A stretch of DNA of 64,000 nucleotides, taken from positions 1 to 64,000 of the forward strand of contig NZ_LIQT01000072.1 in NCBI RefSeq assembly GCF_001418415.1, given 5' to 3'. Numbering within the stretch: position 1 is the stretch's first letter; each line of letters starts with the position of its first letter. Shown one piece after another: positions 52,392 to 60,831 of this stretch. The DNA is from Streptomyces hirsutus (lineage in GTDB: Bacteria; Actinomycetota; Actinomycetes; Streptomycetales; Streptomycetaceae). The position numbers and the translations under genes were made by a program. Below the pieces are notes generated by a model. That model saw only the letters and a program-made list of their open reading frames with translations. It was not told the origin of the DNA and did not search any database.

Positions 52392-53788
52392 CGCCGGGCC
52401 CCCTTCTCACGCGTCATGCCGTGCCTCCTGCCGTCCGACTCGGCCCCCGGCCCCTCGTCCGTCGCGTCCTGCGGGTGCGCGTCGGCGAGCGGCGCGTGCA
52501 GCAGCACGCGTGCCGCGCGGCGTCCCGCGGCGTCCAGCACCTCCATCCGCCAGCCGGCGACCTCCAGGGTGTCGCCGACGGCGGGGATCCGGCCCAGCTC
52601 GGTGGCCACGAGCCCGGCCAGGGTCTCGTACGGCCCGTCCGGCACGCGCAGGCCGACGCGCGCGAGCTGGTCCACGCGCGCCGAGCCGTCGGCCGAGAAC
52701 AGGTCGTGCCCCTCCTCGTCCGAACCCGTCCGGGCCAGGTCGGGGGTCTCATGCGGGTCGTGCTCGTCGCGGACCTCTCCGACCACCTCCTCGACGATGT
52801 CCTCCAGCGTGGCCACGCCCGCCGTACCGCCGTACTCGTCGATCACCACGGCCATGGTGCGCCGACCGGAGAGCCGGTCCAGCAGCCGGTCGACGGTGAG
52901 CGATTCCGGGACCAGCAGCGGCTCGCGCATCATCTCCGACACGGGAACCCGGGTCCGGCGCTCGGCGGGCACCGCCAGTACGTCCTTGATGTGCGCGGTG
53001 CCGACCACCGAGTCGAAGGTGCCGCGGTACACCGGGAACCGGGACAGGCCCGTCGCCCGGGTCGCGTTCGCCACGTCCTCGCAGGTTGCCTGGACCTCCA
53101 GCGCGACGACCTGGACGCGCGGGGTCATCACGTTCTCCGCGGTGAGATCGGCGAGGTTCAGGGTGCGGACGAACAGCTCCGCCGTGTCGGCCTCCAGGGC
53201 GCCCTTCTTGGCGGAGTGCCGGGCCAGCGCCGCCAGCTCCTGAGGGCCGCGCGCGGAGGCCAGCTCCTCCGCGGGCTCCACACCGAAAAGGCGCACTATG
53301 CGGTTGGCCGTGTTGTTCAGGTGCGAGATGAAGGGGCGGAAGGCGGCACTGAACCAGCGCTGCGCGTTGCCCACGTTCTTGGCGACGGCCAGCGGCGACG
53401 AGATCGCCCAGTTCTTGGGCACCAGTTCGCCGACCACCATCAGGAAGACGGTCGACAGCGCCGTGCCGAGCACCAGTGCCAGGGAGCTCGCCACCGAGTC
53501 GGAGACTCCGACGCTCCTCAGCGGGCCGGAGATCAGCGCGGCGATCGACGGCTCGGCGAGCATGCCGACCACCAGGTTGGTGACCGTGATGCCGAGCTGC
53601 GCACCGGAGAGCTGGAAGGTCAGGTTCCGTACGGCTTTGAGCGCACCGGGGGCGCCGCGCTCGCCGCGCTCCGCCGCCCGCTCCAGGTCGGACCGCTCGA
53701 CCGTGGTGAGGGAGAACTCGGCCGCGACGAACGCGCCGCACGCGAGGGAGAGCAGGATCGCCACCAGGAGAAGGAGTACCTCGGTCAC
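52388..53788 (-). CDS. CNNM/CorC-like membrane protein (hemolysin family), long form
   Basis: 466 residues: DUF21 membrane domain (TEVLLLLVAILLSLACGAFV, and helices to about 180), a CBS pair (ENVMTPRVQVVALEVQATCE; RTMAVVIDEYGGTAGVATLE with the family signature DEYGGTAG), a CorC/HlyC transporter-associated domain (LAGLVATELGRIPAVGDTLE, GWRMEVLDAAGRR) and a polar tail. The GTG at 53788 starts the first helix. It is the upstream member of the coupled pair with 51378-52391. Likely role: divalent cation homeostasis. Confidence 0.92.
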   Translation of the reverse strand: MTEVLLLLVAILLSLACGAFVAAEFSLTTVERSDLERAAERGERGAPGALKAVRNLTFQLSGAQLGITVTNLVVGMLAEPSIAALISGPLRSVGVSDSVASSLALVLGTALSTVFLMVVGELVPKNWAISSPLAVAKNVGNAQRWFSAAFRPFISHLNNTANRIVRLFGVEPAEELASARGPQELAALARHSAKKGALEADTAELFVRTLNLADLTAENVMTPRVQVVALEVQATCEDVANATRATGLSRFPVYRGTFDSVVGTAHIKDVLAVPAERRTRVPVSEMMREPLLVPESLTVDRLLDRLSGRRTMAVVIDEYGGTAGVATLEDIVEEVVGEVRDEHDPHETPDLARTGSDEEGHDLFSADGSARVDQLARVGLRVPDGPYETLAGLVATELGRIPAVGDTLEVAGWRMEVLDAAGRRAARVLLHAPLADAHPQDATDEGPGAESDGRRHGMTREKGARR

Positions 53789-53996
53789 CGGGACACCCCC
53801 GCCCCACGACCGGACGGGAGGAGAACGAGTATGCGATGCGATGTGCGGCGACGTCGGGTACTTCGATGCCGCGTTCTACTGGGGGGCTCGCCCATGGGCG
53901 GACGCACACAACCTTTCATGAAGGACCGGGTTACCCTCCCAGAGTAAAGGACCAGCAAAGGTCTTCGGCGAGGTCATCCGCCGTCCGTCCGCACGC

Positions 53997-54245
53997 TCAG
54001 GGCCTGCCGTCCGGAGTGTCACCCGGCAGCGGCTTGACCCAGCGGCGCCAGTGTTCCTCGGGCGCGTACCCGGCGGCGCCCCACGCGCGGTGCGCGGTCT
54101 CGTTGCGCCGCAGCACCATGGCGTCCGCGCGGCGCCCGCCGAGGCGCGCGAACCGCTCCTCGGCGGCGGCAGGCAGTGCGGAGGCGATGCCCTGCCTGCG
54201 GTGTTCCGGGTGCACCGCGAGGCGGTACAGGTGGCAGCGCCAGCC
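53997..54245 (-). pseudogene. GNAT acetyltransferase, C-terminal half of a paralogue
   Basis: The frame reads SDGWRCHLYRLAVHPEHRRQ, GIASALPAAAEERFARLGGR and EEHWRRWVKPLPGDTPDGRP. This is clearly homologous to the second half of the neighbouring GNAT (54292-54711), including the acetyl-CoA loop HRRQGIAS. The N-terminal half is missing; upstream lies sequence that recurs imperfectly at 56471. A leftover of a tandem duplication. Confidence 0.75.
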
Positions 54246-54291
54246 GTCGGATCTTGGCGGCTCACAAACGTCCGTGGAGTCCTGCCCGTGC

Positions 54292-54711
54292 TTACAGCGG
54301 CTTGACCCAGCGCCGCCAGTGGTCCTCGCGATGGTAGCCAGTGGCGGCCCAGGTGTGGTGGGCCTGTGGGTTGGCTTCCAGGACCATGGCGTCGACGCGT
54401 CGTCCGCCGAGGGTGGCGAAGCGTTGTTCGGCGGCTTCCAGCAGGACGGTGGCGATGCCCTGTCGGCGGTGGTCGGGGTGTACGGCGAGTCGGTAGGCGG
54501 AGCATCGCCATCCGTCGAAGCCGGCTATGACGGTTCCCGTGAGGACGCCGTCGCGCTCGGCGAGGAGCAGGGCTTCGGGGTCTCGTGTGATGAGGCGGGC
54601 CACTCCGTCGTGGTCGTCGCTGATGCTGGTTCCTTCCGCGGCCTCGCGCCAGAACCGCAGCACGGTGTCGATGTCCGAGAGGGTGGCGCAGCGGATGTGA
54701 AGATCACTCAT
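54292..54711 (-). CDS. GNAT family N-acetyltransferase
   Basis: 139 residues with a complete GNAT fold: first strand MSDLHIRCATLSDIDTVLRF, then GTVIAGFDGWRCSAYRLAVH, the acetyl-CoA pyrophosphate loop RRQGIATVLLEAAEQRF, and the closing strand segment HTWAATGYHREDHWRRWVKP. The acceptor substrate is unknown. The ATG at 54711 was chosen as the fold start; the frame upstream runs through a heptamer repeat array and is not homologous. Confidence 0.88.
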   Translation of the reverse strand: MSDLHIRCATLSDIDTVLRFWREAAEGTSISDDHDGVARLITRDPEALLLAERDGVLTGTVIAGFDGWRCSAYRLAVHPDHRRQGIATVLLEAAEQRFATLGGRRVDAMVLEANPQAHHTWAATGYHREDHWRRWVKPL

Positions 54712-54795
54712 GGGGTGAGCCAAGCAGAGCGCCGCCCCGTCCGGCGAACGGTTTTGCCGAGGAAACGAGAGAGGGTGGGCCTGGTACCTGGCTTC

Positions 54796-54851
54796 CGCAA
54801 GCCGCAAGCCGCAAGCCGCAAGCCGCAAGCCGCAAGCCGCAAGCCGCGAGC
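54796..54851. repeat. Heptanucleotide tandem repeat CGCAAGC x7 (+1 degenerate)
   Basis: Seven exact copies of CGCAAGC (54796-54844) followed by CGCGAGC lie 85 bases upstream of the GNAT gene, in its promoter region. The unit is 7 bases, so copy-number change would alter spacing and, if translated, reading frame. Confidence 0.9.
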
Positions 54852-54891
54852 CCGTCGGCCGATCCTCATGGCTGTGCCCGGGTGACGGTCG

Positions 54892-55425
54892 TCATGGCCC
54901 CTCAAGCCGTGCTGCCAGATCTTCGGGGAGGGCGTCCCGATTGGTCCGGGTCACTTGGACGAGTGCGATGTCTGGGCGCTGCTTGAGGGTGTCGGTGAAC
55001 GGGGCACTGTGGGCGTGGACTGTGGCGACGATGTCGATGTCGGACTCGAACAGGCACCGGACCGTGTCCTGGAACGCGGTGCACGCCAGCTCCATACGCC
55101 CGAGCTCGTCGATCAGCACGAGATCTCCAGGAGCAGGATCCGCTGCAGCCGACCTGAGCGGCGGCAGCGCGAGCCGCTCCATGACGCCCAGATCGACGCC
55201 GTACCGGCCCACCCTCGGTGGGCCCGGGAAGTCGACATGGGCGAGCACGGCTCGCAGACCGCCCTCCAGTGTTTCCAGCGCGAAACCGCTCCGGGTACCG
55301 CCGTGCCGTATCTCCTCCGTGGTGAAGCCGACAGCCCTACGGGTGCGCAGGAGCGCGGCCAATCGGCGAACGATGGTCGTTTTGCCCGCGCCGGGGCGTC
55401 CCTCGAGCAGGATTCTCGTCGGCAT
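54892..55425 (-). CDS. THEP1-type nucleoside-triphosphatase
   Basis: 177 residues. Walker A GRPGAGKTT lies at residues 8-16 and Walker B with the family motif in LVLIDELGRMEL near 100, followed by the VATVHAHSAPF and TRTNRD segments. This matches the NTPase (THEP1/MJ1559) family of small P-loop ATP/GTP hydrolases of unclear cellular role. The ATG at 55425 (MPTRILLEG) is favoured because GGAG lies 6 bases upstream; ATG 55437 (MEHE) is an alternative. Confidence 0.85.
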   Translation of the reverse strand: MPTRILLEGRPGAGKTTIVRRLAALLRTRRAVGFTTEEIRHGGTRSGFALETLEGGLRAVLAHVDFPGPPRVGRYGVDLGVMERLALPPLRSAAADPAPGDLVLIDELGRMELACTAFQDTVRCLFESDIDIVATVHAHSAPFTDTLKQRPDIALVQVTRTNRDALPEDLAARLEGP

Positions 55426-55547
55426 CTCGTGCTCCATGTCAAGTCCGTCTTACAGATTCCCGGTGCGCTGGTCGGCGTACTCGGCCAATGAGGTGTTCGG
55501 CCCGCCTGGGCCGGTGCCGGCCACGCCGTTCCGGGTAGAGCCGCGAT

Positions 55548-56000
55548 ATGACCGGAATTGAGCTCACGAGCGTGGCGTTCGGCGACCATGCAGCGATCCC
55601 TCGCAGTCACAGCGGGGAGGGCGACGACGTCTCGCCACCGCTGACCTGGTCGGTGGTGCCGGACGCTGCGTCGGAGTTGGTCCTGCTCTGTGAGGATCCT
55701 GATGCCCCGGGCGGGACGTTCCTGCACTGGCTGGTCACCGGTATCGATCCGCGGAGTACCGGTGCGGTGGAGGGGGAGCCGCCTCCCGGCGGCCAGGAGT
55801 GGCCCAACGGTTTCGGCCGGATGGGCTGGGGCGGTCCGATGCCTCCGCCGGGGCACGGGGCGCACCGCTACTTCTTCCGATTGTGGGCCGTGTCGGAGTC
55901 GCTTCCCCTGCACGGCCGGCCGACAGCCGACGCAGTGCATCGTGCCGTGAAGGGCAGGGAGTTGGCGAGCGGCACGCTCGTGGGCACGTACCAACGCTGA
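55548..56000 (+). CDS. YbhB/YbcL-type phosphatidylethanolamine-binding (PEBP) protein
   Basis: 150 residues with the PEBP pattern: SGEGDDVSPPLTWSVVP, the ligand-site CEDPDAPGGTFLHWLVTGID and the second signature GHGAHRYFFRLWAVSESLPL. There is no signal peptide, so it is probably cytosolic. Functions of bacterial PEBP proteins are poorly defined (small-molecule or peptide binding). It is divergent from the NTPase gene, with about 120 bases between starts. Confidence 0.9.
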   Translation: MTGIELTSVAFGDHAAIPRSHSGEGDDVSPPLTWSVVPDAASELVLLCEDPDAPGGTFLHWLVTGIDPRSTGAVEGEPPPGGQEWPNGFGRMGWGGPMPPPGHGAHRYFFRLWAVSESLPLHGRPTADAVHRAVKGRELASGTLVGTYQR

Positions 56001-56136
56001 CCACCATCGCGGAGATTGGTGGAGATGCCCATGGGTGCCGTGCGGGCGGTAGGAACTCGGGGCGATGTGACGGCGCGAGCGACAAGCCCGCCGGGATGTT
56101 CGCCAGGCGCGCTTCGGGTCCCGCATGCCGCATTGC

Positions 56137-56360
56137 TCACCACCAGGCGCGACCGGCCAGCAGGGTGTCCGTGGTCAGCTCGACGCGCTCGCCGTTGGCG
56201 TCGTAGCCGAACATGCGGGTGGGCGCGTTGAGCGCCTCGGTGTGGCTGGGATAGGTGAAGTAGAGGAGTTCGCCGCAGTGTTCGGCGGCGTCGTCCAGGA
56301 GCGACTCCTGGCAGGTGCCCAGCACCGTGATGCCGTGTTCCTGCGTGCTCTTGGCCAGGG
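56137..56360 (-). pseudogene. Unrecognised protein fragment
   Basis: The minus-strand frame ALAKSTQEHGITVLGTCQES, LLDDAAEHCGELLYFTYPSH, TRMFGYDANGERVELTTDTL is protein-like and ends at TGA-type stop near 56137, but an in-frame TAG lies immediately upstream at about 56361 and no ribosome site is visible. Possibly the last 70 residues of a lost gene. Family not recognised. Confidence 0.4.
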
Positions 56361-56409
56361 CCTAGGAACGGTGTGCACATCGCCCGGCGCGTGGTGACCT
56401 CGGTCGTCA

Positions 56410-56475
56410 GGCGGCGACCGCCGCTTGGAAGCCGCCTGCAACAAGGCCATCGCGGTCGGCGACCCGTCGAATCCT
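56410..56475 (+). pseudogene. IS21-type transposase (IstA) C-terminal scrap
   Basis: The plus-strand frame reads RRLEAACNKAIAVGDPSN, matching the conserved C-terminal segment of IstA transposases (usually followed by YRTVKGIL), after which the sequence diverges. Only about 20 residues remain. The rest of 56476-56710 shows no gene. Confidence 0.5.
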
Positions 56476-56710
56476 GGCTGCGCACAAACACCCCCGGAGC
56501 GCTGCCCGTGCCTACAGCGGGTCTGTACGGTGTTCACCGTGCAGACCCGATGCAACAAGGCTCACTGGTCTTTGTGGGGCCGGGATGGTCTTCGAGGGGC
56601 TCTGGGAGAAGGTCTTCTCCCGGGTTTCTCCTCAGCGGCGGTGCTGCGGTCCGGCACATGCGGCTGCCTGGCAGGGTGCTTGGGCAAATGTGCTCCGACT
56701 GGTGGCTTGC

Positions 56711-57076
56711 TCAGGCGGGGTACGGGTCGTAGCAGTCCAGAGCCGGGTGGTACAGCACCTGCCAGGTGCGGCCCTCGATGACACCGTTCTGCGGCAGGCC
56801 GTGGCAGCCCTGGATCCACTCGAGCTTCTTCAGCATGGCTGAGTCGAACGCCCCGTCGAGGGCCAGCTTGGGCGGCTGACCTCCCCACATGTTGCTCAGG
56901 CACTGCGCCTGCTTGACCGCCGCACCGGTGTCACCGTGCGTAAGCGTGGGCCGATACGTCGATGATGTGTAGGAACAGCGGTCGGGGGAGGCCAGGGCGG
57001 AATGCGGTGCCACCAGGCCCAGTGCTGCGGCTGTGCACAGCCCCGCTCCTAAGGTGAGCAATCTGCGCTGTCTCAT
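56711..57076 (-). CDS. Secreted peptidoglycan-binding-like protein
   Basis: 121 residues. The N-terminal signal peptide (MRQRRLLTLGAGLCTAAALG, continuing LVAPHSALA) has likely cleavage after ALA at residue 30. The mature part is one PG_binding_1-like domain (LTHGDTGAAVKQAQCLSNMW, KLEWIQGCHGLPQNGVIEGR) with four Cys that may form two disulfides. It probably binds cell-wall glycan outside the membrane. Ribosome site GGAAGGA precedes ATG 57076. Confidence 0.85.
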   Translation of the reverse strand: MRQRRLLTLGAGLCTAAALGLVAPHSALASPDRCSYTSSTYRPTLTHGDTGAAVKQAQCLSNMWGGQPPKLALDGAFDSAMLKKLEWIQGCHGLPQNGVIEGRTWQVLYHPALDCYDPYPA

Positions 57077-57274
57077 GCCGTTCCTTCCGGTCCGTCCATT
57101 TGCTGGCGAGGCCCGGCGTCCGGGAGCGATGTACACCCTCATCATGCCCACACTCAACAACGACCGCGAGTTACGACCCGTACGCACAGAGAGTGCGCCG
57201 CGGGCCATACGGCACATTCTCGAGCGGCGGTAGGAGCGGGGGGAACGGTGGCGACGCCCTCCCGACAGGCGCGT

Positions 57275-57632
57275 TCAGCGTAGGCGTAGTGCCTCGCGGA
57301 TCGTGGTGAACAGGTCGGTTGGGACTGGTCCGGGCGTTGGTCGAGAAAGTGTGTCCAGGGCATGACGCAGCCGGGCGGCCCGGACCGTACGGGCGAGCCG
57401 CCCGGCTGCGGCTTGCGCTGCGACGGGCCGCGGCCGCGGTGCGGTGAGGCGTCCGGTTCGGGCGAGGGCCGCGACCGCTGCGGCGCAGGCTGTCCCGGTC
57501 GCGGTCAGAGCAGCCCAGGTCAGCCAGGTGGCATCATGGCGACCTGCGAAGTCCCAGAGTGCTCCGGTGCCGAGGTTGCCCAGAGTGATGCCCAGGCCGG
57601 AGACGGTGTTGTAGAAGCCGTAGTGGGTGGCT
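57275..57632 (-). pseudogene. MFS transporter, C-terminal fragment
   Basis: The minus-strand frame reads THYGFYNTVSGLGITLGNLG, TGALWDFAGRHDATWLTWAA and LTATGTACAAAVAALARTGR, and ends with FTTIREALRLR and a stop at 57275. These are the last two helices and tail of a major facilitator drug-type transporter. The upstream part is replaced at about 57632 by an IS4-type transposase fragment, so the insertion or a deletion removed the rest. Confidence 0.65.
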
Positions 57633-58227
57633 GCTGGCGGTGATGGCCCTGGCGGAGACCGGGACGCGGGCCCTGCTCGGCGCGGTCGTCGGCCCGTATC
57701 GCGGTGAGGTGGAGGCCGCCTTGCAGCTGGTCGGCCACCTGCGACAGGACATGCTGGTGCTCGCCGACCGCGGCTTCGACGCGAACGTCTTCATCCGCGC
57801 CGTGCACGCCTCACGGGCTGCGCTGCTGCTGCGGATCCGCTCCTCACGCAGGCCCGCCGCGCTGCAGATCCTGGCCGACGGTTCCTTCCGGTCGGTCATC
57901 GCTGGGGTCCCGGTCCGTGTCATCACCGCGACCGTCACCGTCACCTGCGCGGACGGCAGCACCCATCGGGGCGAGTACCGGCTGGTGACCACGCTGACCG
58001 ACGCGCGCCGCCACCCGGCCGAAGATCTGCTGGCCTTCTACCACGAGCGGTGGGAGATCGAGGTGGCGTTCCTGGCGATCCGCCACACCATGCTCAAGGA
58101 CCGCATGCTGCGCTCGGGCGACCCGCAGGGCCTGCGCCAGGAGATGCGGGCGCTGCTGAGGATCCACCAGCTCCTGGCGCAGGCCCTGCGGGTCACCAAG
58201 AACATCGGCCTGCCCACCCAGGGCTGA
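57633..58227 (+). pseudogene. IS4-family transposase, C-terminal portion
   Basis: 195 codons: GTRALLGAVVGPYRGEVEAA, the second catalytic Asp in DMLVLADRGFDANVFIRAV, and the YREK-like signature with the catalytic Glu in LLAFYHERWEIEVAFLAIRH. The N-terminal half with the first Asp is absent, and the C-terminal tail is cut (stop at 58225), so it is inactive. It interrupts the MFS gene remnant at 57275-57632. Confidence 0.75.
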
Positions 58228-58387
58228 GCACCGGCCCGCGCCTCACGTGATGATGTGGCGACAGCCGTGCCCAAGGGAAGCGAGCCGCAGCCGCAGAAAC
58301 TCGCCAAGAAGAAGGCCCACGCCGTCGTCGACGCCGCTGAACCGGTCCGGCACCCGGAGCACCGGGACAACCACTGGCCATGTGTGA

Positions 58388-58434
58388 GGGGGATGGGACG
58401 GGGACGCCGGGCATCGCCCGAGTCCCCATCCCCA
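58388..58434. terminator. Probable terminator after the ECF sigma gene
   Basis: GGGGATGGGAC (58389-58399) pairs with GTCCCCATCCCC (58422-58433) with one bulge, enclosing the small hairpin CGGGC-ATC-GCCCG. It lies just beyond the stop of the minus-strand sigma factor gene. Confidence 0.5.
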
Positions 58435-58463
58435 CCGTGATCTTGGCCTTGCAGGCGCGCGGG

Positions 58464-59354
58464 TCACACCTTGACCGCCGTGAGTTTCTCCGGGTTGCGG
58501 ACGCAGTAGACGGCCGTCACGACACCGCCGCGGATCTCGACTGAGGTCAGCTGATCGAGTTTGCCGTCGATGAGCACCGCGAGGGAGTACATCTCGTTGT
58601 AGGTGCCGATGCGGACGTCGAGTTCGCCCATGCGGGCGCCCTTGGCCAGGAGTCCGAGAAGCAGCCTGGCCACCCTGTCGGGCCCGACCACGGGGCGCCG
58701 CACCGCGTTCACGACCCCGCCGCCGTCAGCCAGGAACACCACATCGGGTGCGAGCAGGTCCATGAGGCCTTGGACGTCACCGGTCGCGGCCGCCGTCAGG
58801 AACTGTTCGGCGACCGGCCGTGCCTCGGCAGGGGTGGCGACTGCGGTGTGTCGCCTCGCGCGCACGCTGTTGCGGGCGCGCTGGTTCAACTGCCGCACCG
58901 CGGCCTCGGACTTGCCCACCGTGGCGGCGATCTCCGCGTAGTCGAAGCCGAACACTTCGCGCAACACGAACACCGCGCGCTGGGTAGGGGTCAGGGCCTC
59001 CATCACCAGCAGCATCGCGGTGGTCACGGCCTCGCCGGTGAGCACATGGTCGATGCCGTCGGGTGCGTCGCGGGCAGCGTCGGTCACCAGCGGCTCGGGC
59101 AGCCACGGCCCCACGTACTGCTCCCGGCGGCGGACGGCCGACCGCAGTACGCCGAGCGCCTGCCGGGTGACGATCTGCGCCAGGTAGGCCCGGGCGTTCT
59201 CCACCGAGGTGTGGTTCACCGACCGCCACCGCAGGTAGCTGTCCTGCAGGACGTCTTCGGCGTCGGCCACTGACCCGAGGATCTCGTAGGCGATCGAGAA
59301 CAGCAGGGCCCTGTGCGTGGTGAACTCGTCCGCGGGATCCGGCTGCTCGGTCAC
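58464..59354 (-). CDS. sigJ: ECF41-type RNA polymerase sigma factor (SigJ-like)
   Basis: 296 residues: sigma region 2 (LLFSIAYEILGSVADAEDVL, DSYLRWRS), region 4 (RAVFVLREVFGFDYAEIAAT), and a SnoaL-like C-terminal extension from about 180. ECF41 hallmarks are present: WLPEPL at 84-89, DGGG at 210-213 and NPEKL at 288-292, the parts through which the extension controls activity in place of an anti-sigma factor. The GTG start overlaps the stop of the upstream oxidoreductase gene (GTGA at 59351-59354), as expected because ECF41 sigma factors usually control a carboxymuconolactone or oxidoreductase partner gene. Confidence 0.92.
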   Translation of the reverse strand: MTEQPDPADEFTTHRALLFSIAYEILGSVADAEDVLQDSYLRWRSVNHTSVENARAYLAQIVTRQALGVLRSAVRRREQYVGPWLPEPLVTDAARDAPDGIDHVLTGEAVTTAMLLVMEALTPTQRAVFVLREVFGFDYAEIAATVGKSEAAVRQLNQRARNSVRARRHTAVATPAEARPVAEQFLTAAATGDVQGLMDLLAPDVVFLADGGGVVNAVRRPVVGPDRVARLLLGLLAKGARMGELDVRIGTYNEMYSLAVLIDGKLDQLTSVEIRGGVVTAVYCVRNPEKLTAVKV

Positions 59355-60448
59355 TTCGAGCCCCGCAGCCAGGCGTAGGTGGCGGTGCGGGCACCGAACC
59401 TCGCGTAGCGACAGATTCGCTCCTTGACCACGGCCGCGGTGCGCCCGGCGAAGTAGAGCCGGCGCACGGTGTCGTTCCTGTGGCTGACCTGCAGCAGCCC
59501 GTCGCGCCGGCCCAGGCTCACCGCCTGTCCGGCGTACCCCATGGAGTAGGGCTTGGGCTTACGGCCTTGGAGCATCCGCGCCAGCGTATCCGCTGCGTGT
59601 GCGCCCTGAGGCAGGGCCGTCGCGCAGGCCGCTCGCGAGCCGGGAACCGCCGCGCAGTCGCCGACGACGAAGATCCGCGGGTCGGTCACGCTGCGCAGAT
59701 GCTCGTCGACCACCGCCCGCCCGTCGGCATCCACCTCAAGTCCGCTGCGGGCGGCCAGGTCGGGCACGCTCCCGATGATCGCCCACAGCGTGAGGTCGGA
59801 GGTGAACTGCGGGCGCGAGTGGAGACGCACCATGTCGCCTCGTCCCTCCCCGGCGCCAGGGTCGATCTGCGCGACGGAGTCCTCCACGACCTCCACGTTC
59901 AAGCGGTCCAGGCCGGTGCGCACACGCTTCTGCGCTCCTGCCGACAGGCTCGCGGCGATCGTCTGTCCCACGATCCGCACGCGGAGGTCGGGTCGGCCGA
60001 AGGCGATCTCGGATGCCGTCTCGATGCCCGTCAGCCCGCCACCGATGACGGTGACCGCCCTCCCGCCAGGCAGCCCGGCCAGCGCGGCCCGCGCCTTCTC
60101 CGCGCCCTCCCAGGTCCCCACCGCAACGGTGCCCGGCAGCGGTGCGACCGTGCTGCCCACAGCGAGGAACAGGTAGTCGAAGCCGAGACTCGCCCCGTCG
60201 CCGAGAGTGAGCTGACCGTCGCCGATCTTGTCGACGGTGCCCACCCGCGTTGCGACCCCTTCGCCCACCATCGACGTCAGCGGGGTCGCCGCGGCTCCGG
60301 TCCCGGCGATCTGTTCGTGCAGCCGCACTCGCTCGACGAAGTCCGGGCGGGGGTTGATCACCGTAATCTCCGCTGCCTTCACCTTCCTGGCCAGCCGGTT
60401 CGTCGCGACCGTCCCCGCGTAGCCAGCTCCCGCCACCACGACCCTCAT
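59351..60448 (-). CDS. FAD/NAD(P)-dependent oxidoreductase (NDH-2/AIF-like), ECF41 partner
   Basis: 365 residues of the pyridine nucleotide-disulfide oxidoreductase superfamily: FAD-binding VVVAGAGYAGTVATNRLARK at the start, NAD(P) site VTVIGGGLTGIETASEIAFG near 155-174, the second FAD motif RIFVVGDCAAVPG, and a C-terminal membrane-leaning part. It is similar to type II NADH dehydrogenases and FSP1-like enzymes, but the electron acceptor is unknown. Ribosome site AGGAGG precedes ATG 60448. Co-transcribed with the sigma factor, which very probably regulates it. Confidence 0.9.
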   Translation of the reverse strand: MRVVVAGAGYAGTVATNRLARKVKAAEITVINPRPDFVERVRLHEQIAGTGAAATPLTSMVGEGVATRVGTVDKIGDGQLTLGDGASLGFDYLFLAVGSTVAPLPGTVAVGTWEGAEKARAALAGLPGGRAVTVIGGGLTGIETASEIAFGRPDLRVRIVGQTIAASLSAGAQKRVRTGLDRLNVEVVEDSVAQIDPGAGEGRGDMVRLHSRPQFTSDLTLWAIIGSVPDLAARSGLEVDADGRAVVDEHLRSVTDPRIFVVGDCAAVPGSRAACATALPQGAHAADTLARMLQGRKPKPYSMGYAGQAVSLGRRDGLLQVSHRNDTVRRLYFAGRTAAVVKERICRYARFGARTATYAWLRGSK

Positions 60449-60831
60449 GTGTGCCTCCTGTTGCGGAATCAGTTCACACACGGGATACAGCCCACCTCGC
60501 GTTTGTGACGGGCAAGCCGAGTGACCTGCATCACTCACGGACCTTTCGCCCGCCGGCGAACGTACCAACCGTCCATCAAAGCCCTCACCAGGCCGGATAC
60601 GCCCTCACAGCCTGATGGATCCTCCCTGAGGATGAGCCGCCCCCTCGACCGGGTCGCCCACGCATCCAGCCCGGCCCGCGACACACAATTCCATGATCCG
60701 GACGCGTCGCCCGTCCGCATGCCACCCGGCCCGCATGCCACCCGGCCCATACGGACGCCCGGCCCGTACGTCACCCGTCCAAGTGCGTACGCCGCAGGAG
60801 CGGCCACGCCCAGGGAGCCCGCCCGCGCGTG

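Noticed and set aside
60480-60510. CGTCACA and CCGT on the minus strand upstream of the oxidoreductase, resembling an ECF41 promoter
   Set aside because: The spacing of about 20 bases does not fit the roughly 16 expected, so it was not called as a promoter.
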